A stretch of DNA of 64,000 nt from Labilibaculum antarcticum (GTDB lineage: Bacteria; Bacteroidota; Bacteroidia; Bacteroidales; Marinifilaceae): assembly GCF_002356295.1 (NCBI RefSeq), contig NZ_AP018042.1, positions 2,326,361-2,390,360 of the forward strand, written 5' to 3'. The translations under genes were made by a program, and so were the position numbers. Shown one piece after another: positions 59,495 to 64,000 of the stretch. Position 1 is the stretch's first letter. Each line of letters opens with the position of its first letter. Under the pieces are notes generated by a model. The model searched no databases and was not told where the DNA came from. It saw only the letters and a program-made list of their open reading frames with translations.

Positions 59495-60016
59495 TTATTT
59501 TATTTTTCGTTCGATAACCCCTTCTACTTCAAAAGCTTTTTCAAATTCTTTAGGGTGGTTTTCAATGTATTTCTGGAAGCTTAATGAATTTGTAAAAGTC
59601 TTGCTAAATAGATCTTTTGATAGAAAGAAGACCTTATAACGATTCCCGGAAATAGATTTGAAGCGATAAATCATAAAGTCTTTTTCGCTGTCGGAACCAA
59701 CAAACTGTAAATTCAAATAAATATCTTTATTTATCTCCGACGAAAACATACGAATGTTGATAATGGATTCGATATATTGAGTAGAATCTTTAATTTCTTT
59801 TAATTGAACAAGGTATTCTGTATCATTAAAAGGAAGCACTTCAAGATAACCCGATGTGTCATCTTTCTTATTTTCGGAAGTTAAAATCCACTCTCCTAAT
59901 AAAGCCTTTTCGATAACAGAATTGTCCGAAGAGGAAATTGGTACTTTCGATTCATAATGATTACAAGAAGTCAAAACTAATAGTCCGAATAATAGTAATA
60001 GCATCTGTCTTTTCAT
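59495..60016 (-). CDS. Lipoprotein of unknown function
   Basis: 173 residues with a lipoprotein signal (MKRQMLLLLFGLLVLTSCNH). The mature part is a mixed beta protein with GEWILTSENKK near the start and DIYLNLQFVGSDSEKDFMIYRF in the middle, somewhat like lipocalin-type or DUF-type Bacteroidota lipoproteins, but I do not recognise the family. It overlaps the sirtuin stop by 4 bp (ATGA), so the two are translationally coupled. Confidence 0.65.
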   Translation of the reverse strand: MKRQMLLLLFGLLVLTSCNHYESKVPISSSDNSVIEKALLGEWILTSENKKDDTSGYLEVLPFNDTEYLVQLKEIKDSTQYIESIINIRMFSSEINKDIYLNLQFVGSDSEKDFMIYRFKSISGNRYKVFFLSKDLFSKTFTNSLSFQKYIENHPKEFEKAFEVEGVIERKIK

Positions 60017-60711
60017 AACACAACGTTTTTTAATGTAAGAAGTTCGAATAGTTTTTCCATTCCAACACTTGCTTTTTCTCTAATATAAGTAATATTTTTG
60101 CTTGAGTGCAATGCTGGCTGATTAGGATCAATGACATAAACAGGAGTTTCATCAGGAATATAATCGATTAAACCGGCAGCCGGATACACATTTAATGATG
60201 TACCTATAATCAGGAACACATCGGCTTCAGATACAATAGATGCAGCTTCGCTAATAGCTGGAACACTTTCACCAAACCACACAATGTGAGGCCTTAATGG
60301 GGAACCTTTTTCACAGGTATCATTTAATGTGAGTTCCCAATGATCCAATTCATAAATTAATTCAGGATCACATGTGCTACGTGCTTTTTTTAATTCACCA
60401 TGCAAATGCAATACATTTGAACTGCCCGCACGTTCGTGCAAGTCATCAACATTTTGACTTACAATTTTAAGCTCAAAGTATTTTTCCAGTTCAGCAATAA
60501 GCAAATGACCTTTGTTCGGTAAACAATCAAACAACTGTTTACGGCGTTCGTTGTAAAATTGGTGCACTAAATTAGGATTTTTTTCCCATGCAGTAGGGCT
60601 CGCAACTTCCATAACATCGTATTGCTTCCAAAAGCCGCCCATATCCCGAAAAGTTAGGATACCACTTTCAGCACTCATGCCAGCTCCACTTAAAACAACC
60701 AACTTTTTCAT
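60013..60711 (-). CDS. Sir2-family NAD-dependent protein deacylase
   Basis: 232 residues. NAD-binding motifs GAGMSAESGILTFR (9-22), QNVDDLHERAGS and GTSLNVYPAAGL, and the catalytic His in LHLHGEL. The usual four-Cys zinc site is reduced: only CDPEL and TCEKG remain as single Cys positions, as in many short Bacteroidota sirtuins, so zinc binding is doubtful. It removes acyl groups from lysines using NAD. It is translationally coupled to the downstream lipoprotein gene. Confidence 0.92.
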   Translation of the reverse strand: MKKLVVLSGAGMSAESGILTFRDMGGFWKQYDVMEVASPTAWEKNPNLVHQFYNERRKQLFDCLPNKGHLLIAELEKYFELKIVSQNVDDLHERAGSSNVLHLHGELKKARSTCDPELIYELDHWELTLNDTCEKGSPLRPHIVWFGESVPAISEAASIVSEADVFLIIGTSLNVYPAAGLIDYIPDETPVYVIDPNQPALHSSKNITYIREKASVGMEKLFELLTLKNVVL

Positions 60712-60821
60712 ATCGTAAATATCGCTTTTCGACCCAATTTAATCCTAAAATTAGACTGTTCAAAATTATCAGTTCTAGTATTTTTACGCTTAAATATAAA
60801 ATGAGGGATTATATTCGAAAT

Positions 60822-61667
60822 TTACCTTGCTAATTTTCTAAAGTCACTCAGTAAAAAACTGTCAGTTTGCTTTCCTTTTACCATATGGTAATCGAAATAA
60901 TAAAACATTGCGTCGCCTGCACCAATTAGTATTTTAAAGCATCGGGCTTTGTTCTTTGTGTTCTCAGGACCAACCTTATGCAAAAAAATCACATTAGTGT
61001 CCTTATTTTTAATTGCGTTCTCTATTTCTTCAACTTCTACCAATTTTACTTTCCCAGGATATACGTTTCTTATTTTTTCTAAAGAGTTAATGTCGTATTC
61101 CAACTCGTTCTTTAGTACATAAATAGTTTTGTCTTTAGTCTCCGCATTGTTTTTATTGTAATATCTAAGAACATTTTCCGAAATAATTTGTGGGTTTGCA
61201 CTCACCAATGCAATATGGTTTTGCATAAATTGAACCAAAGCCGTTAGTTTATAAATGTAATTTTTTTCATCAACCTGAACATACGATAAGGGAATGGAAC
61301 AAAGATCGGGCATATCTCCAATTTGTTTTGCCTGTCCACCCAAAACTAGACTTAAGAAATTATACTTGGCTTTGGTTTTGTCTTTATTAAAAGTAACAAT
61401 GCTTGTTACTAAAAATGAATACTTAGGATCGAATCGTTGCTTTTGAAATTCTGCGTTTGAAATAAATTCATACTCGGTAAGAGTCCAGTTTTGTTTAACC
61501 GCTTCTTTTATCTTGTCATTAAAATCAGAAAACAGCTTATCCTCCAAAACTACCAGGGTTTTGGTTTTATAAAATCTGGTGTAATCAGATGCAGTTGGCA
61601 GATGTGCCTGAGAATATAGAGTGAAGCCTGCAAAACAGATTAATATTGTTACAATTATCGTTTTCAT
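60822..61667 (-). CDS. Secreted conserved protein of unknown function
   Basis: 281 residues with a signal peptide (MKTIIVTILICFAGFTLYSQ). No known domain recognised. Recurrent blocks are SDYTRFYKTKTLVVLEDKLF, NWTLTEYEFISNAEFQKQRF and KARCFKILIGAGDAMFYYFDYH; the pattern resembles other Bacteroidota hypothetical periplasmic proteins. Solitary gene 110 bp upstream of the sirtuin on the same strand and divergent from dnaG. Confidence 0.65.
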   Translation of the reverse strand: MKTIIVTILICFAGFTLYSQAHLPTASDYTRFYKTKTLVVLEDKLFSDFNDKIKEAVKQNWTLTEYEFISNAEFQKQRFDPKYSFLVTSIVTFNKDKTKAKYNFLSLVLGGQAKQIGDMPDLCSIPLSYVQVDEKNYIYKLTALVQFMQNHIALVSANPQIISENVLRYYNKNNAETKDKTIYVLKNELEYDINSLEKIRNVYPGKVKLVEVEEIENAIKNKDTNVIFLHKVGPENTKNKARCFKILIGAGDAMFYYFDYHMVKGKQTDSFLLSDFRKLAR

Positions 61668-61900
61668 AGTCTTAATTTTTTTTCCAACAATACGATTCGC
61701 ATTTCTCTATTTTTGCGTCAAAAGAAAATTTATTAATTGAAATTAATCAATTTAATTATGTCCATCAAAAAATAGAACGTTTTGTTGTTTCTAATAGTAC
61801 TGATCTCCCAAAATATTTATAATGAGCTGTTTTTATGTCTTGTTATAATTTAGAATTTTTAAAATCTGCGAATCTTTCGATTTATATCAATCTTGTTTCC

Positions 61901-61908
61901 TATTTTTG
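61901..61908 (+). promoter_or_regulatory. -7 promoter element of dnaG
   Basis: TATTTTTG fits TAnnTTTG and ends only 5 nt before the ATG at 61914, so if used the mRNA would be leaderless or nearly so. No -33 TTG at the standard distance. Confidence 0.3.
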
Positions 61909-61913
61909 TTGGT

Positions 61914-63869
61914 ATGATTGATCAGTCAACAGTTGCACGAATATTCGATTCTGCTGAAATTTCCGAAGTAGTTTCCGATTTCGTGACTCTTAAAAAAAGA
62001 GGCGTTAATTTCTTGGGATTGTGCCCTTTTCATAACGAAAAGTCACCATCCTTTACCGTTTCTCCTGCCAAAGGCATTTACAAGTGCTTTGGTTGCGGAA
62101 AAGGTGGGAATCCTGTGAACTTTATTATGGAACACGAGCATCTCGATTACGTTGGTGCATTAAAATATCTGGCAAATAAATACCACATCGAAGTGGTTGA
62201 AAAAGAACTTTCGCCCGAACAGGAAAAGAAAAAGAACGATCGCGAGAGCATGATGATTGTGAATTCTTTTGCACAAAAATCATTCACTGAGAATTTACAT
62301 GAGAATTCGCAAGGTATCGCCATTGGGATGGGATACATGCGGGAACGTGGATTTCGTGACGAAATAATTAAGAAATTTCAGGTTGGTTATTGTTTGGAAG
62401 GATGGGATGCATTTTCGAATCATGCTCAAGAATGCGGTTTCAAAAAAGAATACCTGGTAACAACCGGATTAAGTATCGAAAAAGAAAACCGATTACTCGA
62501 TCGCTTTCGTGGCAGAGTGATTTTTCCAATTCATGGTATAGCAGGCCGGGTTCAGGCATTTGGAGGAAGAATTCTTAAGAACGATAAGAAGTCCGCCAAG
62601 TATCTGAATTCACCAGAATCCGAAGTCTATTCCAAAAGCCGAATATTGTACGGTATTTTTCAGGCTAAGAAATCCATTGTTCAAAACGAAAAATGTTTCT
62701 TGGTAGAGGGATATACCGATGTACTTTCATTCCACCAGGCAGGAATCGAAAATGTTGTTGCTTCATCAGGAACCGCACTAACTGCCGATCAAATTCGCCT
62801 GATTAAAAGATTCACCAATAACATTACTATTATATACGATGGCGATGCGGCAGGTATTAAAGCCTCTCTTCGCGGAATCGATTTGGTGTTGGAACAAGAA
62901 GTAAATGTAAAAGTTCTGCTGTTGCCACAAGGCGAGGATCCTGATTCTTTTTCGCGAACCATGGGTGCTAGTGAATTAATGGAATACATCGAAAAAAACG
63001 AAAGCGATTTTATTGTATTCAAAACCAATCTGCTTTTAAAAGACGCAAAAGACGATCCGGTGAAGCGGGCCAATCTTATTATTGAAATCGTTCATTCCAT
63101 TGCAATAATTCCCGATGGTATTATTCGGGCAGTTTATGTGAGAGAATGTAGTAATATTCTAAACGTTGATGAAAGAGTATTGTATACCGAAATCAATAAA
63201 ATAATTCATAAAGTAAAAGCAGATTCCTGGAAGAACGAACAGAGATCTAACTTACCTTCAGATCAGGAGCGGGAGAAGTTACCAGATAATTCAGCATTTC
63301 TTCGTTCGGCCAATGAATGCGATGGGGAAGAACGGGCATTGGTTCGTACCTTGCTTAATTTTGGTTCTGAAATTCTGTTTAGCCAAAAAGATGAAGCTGG
63401 AAATGAGGAGAAATTATTAGTAGGACAGTATATTATCGCTGAGTTGACCAATGATGAATTGGAATCTATTAATCCATTGTATCAATTGGTATTCGATCAA
63501 TATGGTGAAAACATGGAAAAGGAAACTTTCAATGCAAAAACATTCTTTCGCGATCACTCCAACGAAAAAGTGAACCAGTTAGCTGCTGATATCCTAAGTG
63601 AACCCCATCAACTAAGTGGTTTATGGACTCGCAAGGAAAGCGTTATTGAAACCGAGGAAGAGAAGTTGGTTTTAATTGTTCCTAAATTGGTGAATGAATA
63701 CAAAGGAAAAAAGGTTCGTCTTTTAATGAAAGATGTAATGCAGGAAATGCAGAAAGCTCAGGACACCGGTAATTCCGATCGAATGATGGAGCTAATGAAG
63801 CAAAAAATGGTGTTGGATCAAATTAAAAATGCCATTTCAAAAGAACTGGGAAATCGAACCATATCATAG
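61914..63869 (+). CDS. dnaG: DNA primase
   Basis: 651 residues from the ATG at 61914 (MIDQSTVARIFDSAEISEVV); an upstream TTG would add seven unsupported residues. N-terminal CHC2 zinc ribbon (Cys37, His40, Cys58, Cys61 in CPFHNEK and KCFGCGKGG), RNA-polymerase core with FRGRVIFPIHG, and the TOPRIM domain (FLVEGYTDVLS, IYDGDAAGIKA). It makes RNA primers on single-stranded DNA at the fork with DnaB. The C-terminal helicase-binding part is present (KAISKELG region). Confidence 0.97.
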   Translation: MIDQSTVARIFDSAEISEVVSDFVTLKKRGVNFLGLCPFHNEKSPSFTVSPAKGIYKCFGCGKGGNPVNFIMEHEHLDYVGALKYLANKYHIEVVEKELSPEQEKKKNDRESMMIVNSFAQKSFTENLHENSQGIAIGMGYMRERGFRDEIIKKFQVGYCLEGWDAFSNHAQECGFKKEYLVTTGLSIEKENRLLDRFRGRVIFPIHGIAGRVQAFGGRILKNDKKSAKYLNSPESEVYSKSRILYGIFQAKKSIVQNEKCFLVEGYTDVLSFHQAGIENVVASSGTALTADQIRLIKRFTNNITIIYDGDAAGIKASLRGIDLVLEQEVNVKVLLLPQGEDPDSFSRTMGASELMEYIEKNESDFIVFKTNLLLKDAKDDPVKRANLIIEIVHSIAIIPDGIIRAVYVRECSNILNVDERVLYTEINKIIHKVKADSWKNEQRSNLPSDQEREKLPDNSAFLRSANECDGEERALVRTLLNFGSEILFSQKDEAGNEEKLLVGQYIIAELTNDELESINPLYQLVFDQYGENMEKETFNAKTFFRDHSNEKVNQLAADILSEPHQLSGLWTRKESVIETEEEKLVLIVPKLVNEYKGKKVRLLMKDVMQEMQKAQDTGNSDRMMELMKQKMVLDQIKNAISKELGNRTIS

Positions 63870-63889
63870 AATCTATTAAAATTATATAA

Positions 63890-64000
63890 ATGAAGACCAT
63901 ATTTATTGAATCCAAAGTACAAATCGACGAAATCATTAACTCATGCGATACCTGTTTTTTGGGAGTAATTGATCCTGAAAATAAGCCATATGTTATACCA
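63890..64000 (+). CDS. Pyridoxamine 5'-phosphate oxidase-family flavoprotein, N-terminal part
   Basis: Partial, 37 codons cut by the window edge, starting 20 bp after dnaG. The sequence MKTIFIESKVQIDEIINSCD then TCFLGVIDPENKPYVIP matches the N-terminal beta strands of FMN-binding pyridoxamine-oxidase-like or nitroimidazole-resistance proteins (pattern CxxxxxGxxxxPYVxP). Enzyme activity cannot be judged from the part seen. Confidence 0.65.
   Translation, partial: MKTIFIESKVQIDEIINSCDTCFLGVIDPENKPYVIP

Overview
The window is AT-rich and looks like a chromosomal segment of a member of the Bacteroidota, most likely a marine Bacteroidales/Marinilabiliales-type organism. The basis is family content: a TonB-dependent receptor with an N-terminal carboxypeptidase-like domain, SPOR lipoproteins, a YwqK-type repeat protein, a head-GIN DUF2807 protein, Bacteroidota-type ECF sigma and anti-sigma proteins, and TAnnTTTG promoter elements. 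Housekeeping anchors are dut (partial), pheS, ruvB, rpiB, hemW, asnS, rpoN, mgsA and dnaG. Several genes appear to start with TTG or GTG.

Layout. 0-15 kb is nearly all minus strand: dut, a polysaccharide flippase, YccF, a DUF3187 outer-membrane protein, a ROK kinase, a HlyD adaptor and a C39-peptidase ABC exporter (with a four-helix-bundle gene cassette between them), a RAYT transposase with a partial duplicate, a Crp/Fnr regulator diverging from OsmC, a 117-bp tandem repeat, pheS, and two cyclophilins. Two identical tRNA-Val genes (15.05-15.23 kb) precede an accessory module at 15.5-22 kb. Then come ruvB, a receiver protein and a 740-bp AT-rich gap (23.9-24.6 kb) with DnaA-box-like sites and a 29-bp dyad that I propose as oriC; gene orientation shifts there from mainly minus to mixed with many plus-strand housekeeping genes. 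A parS-like site lies at 1.9 kb. From 24.6 kb: rpiB, Rrf2, VanZ, DUF2807, hemW, rhodanese, a duplicated lipoprotein with a TonB receptor, a PhoR/PhoB-type pair, ComF, small secreted proteins, a TonB-like protein, a GH16 pseudoenzyme, an RND efflux operon with TetR, an acyl-CoA ligase, asnS, rpoN, PAP2, SPOR proteins, mgsA, a PiT phosphate transporter, a sirtuin and dnaG.

The most exciting content is the 15.5-22 kb module. It holds an ECF sigma factor, a membrane anti-sigma-like protein with TPRs, a membrane-anchored TPR-CHAT caspase-like protease, and five tandem 168-bp units. Each unit encodes the same 33-34-codon peptide gene with a textbook double-glycine leader and an invariant 15-residue, two-cysteine acidic core. 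The sigma gene and the peptide array share a two-block upstream motif with identical 21-nt block spacing (ECF-promoter-like). A C39 peptidase ABC exporter plus HlyD adaptor, the machinery that cleaves such leaders, lies about 12 kb away. My working model, which is inference, is a secreted-peptide signalling or effector circuit in which the sigma factor drives the peptide genes and the periplasmic TPR/CHAT proteins control the sigma factor.

Other notable items: a ~75-nt conserved leader located 20-22 nt upstream of both dut and the PhoR-type kinase gene; a near-consensus sigma-54 promoter in front of rpoN itself; a GH16 domain whose two catalytic glutamates are replaced; and terminal inverted repeats around the four-helix-bundle gene.
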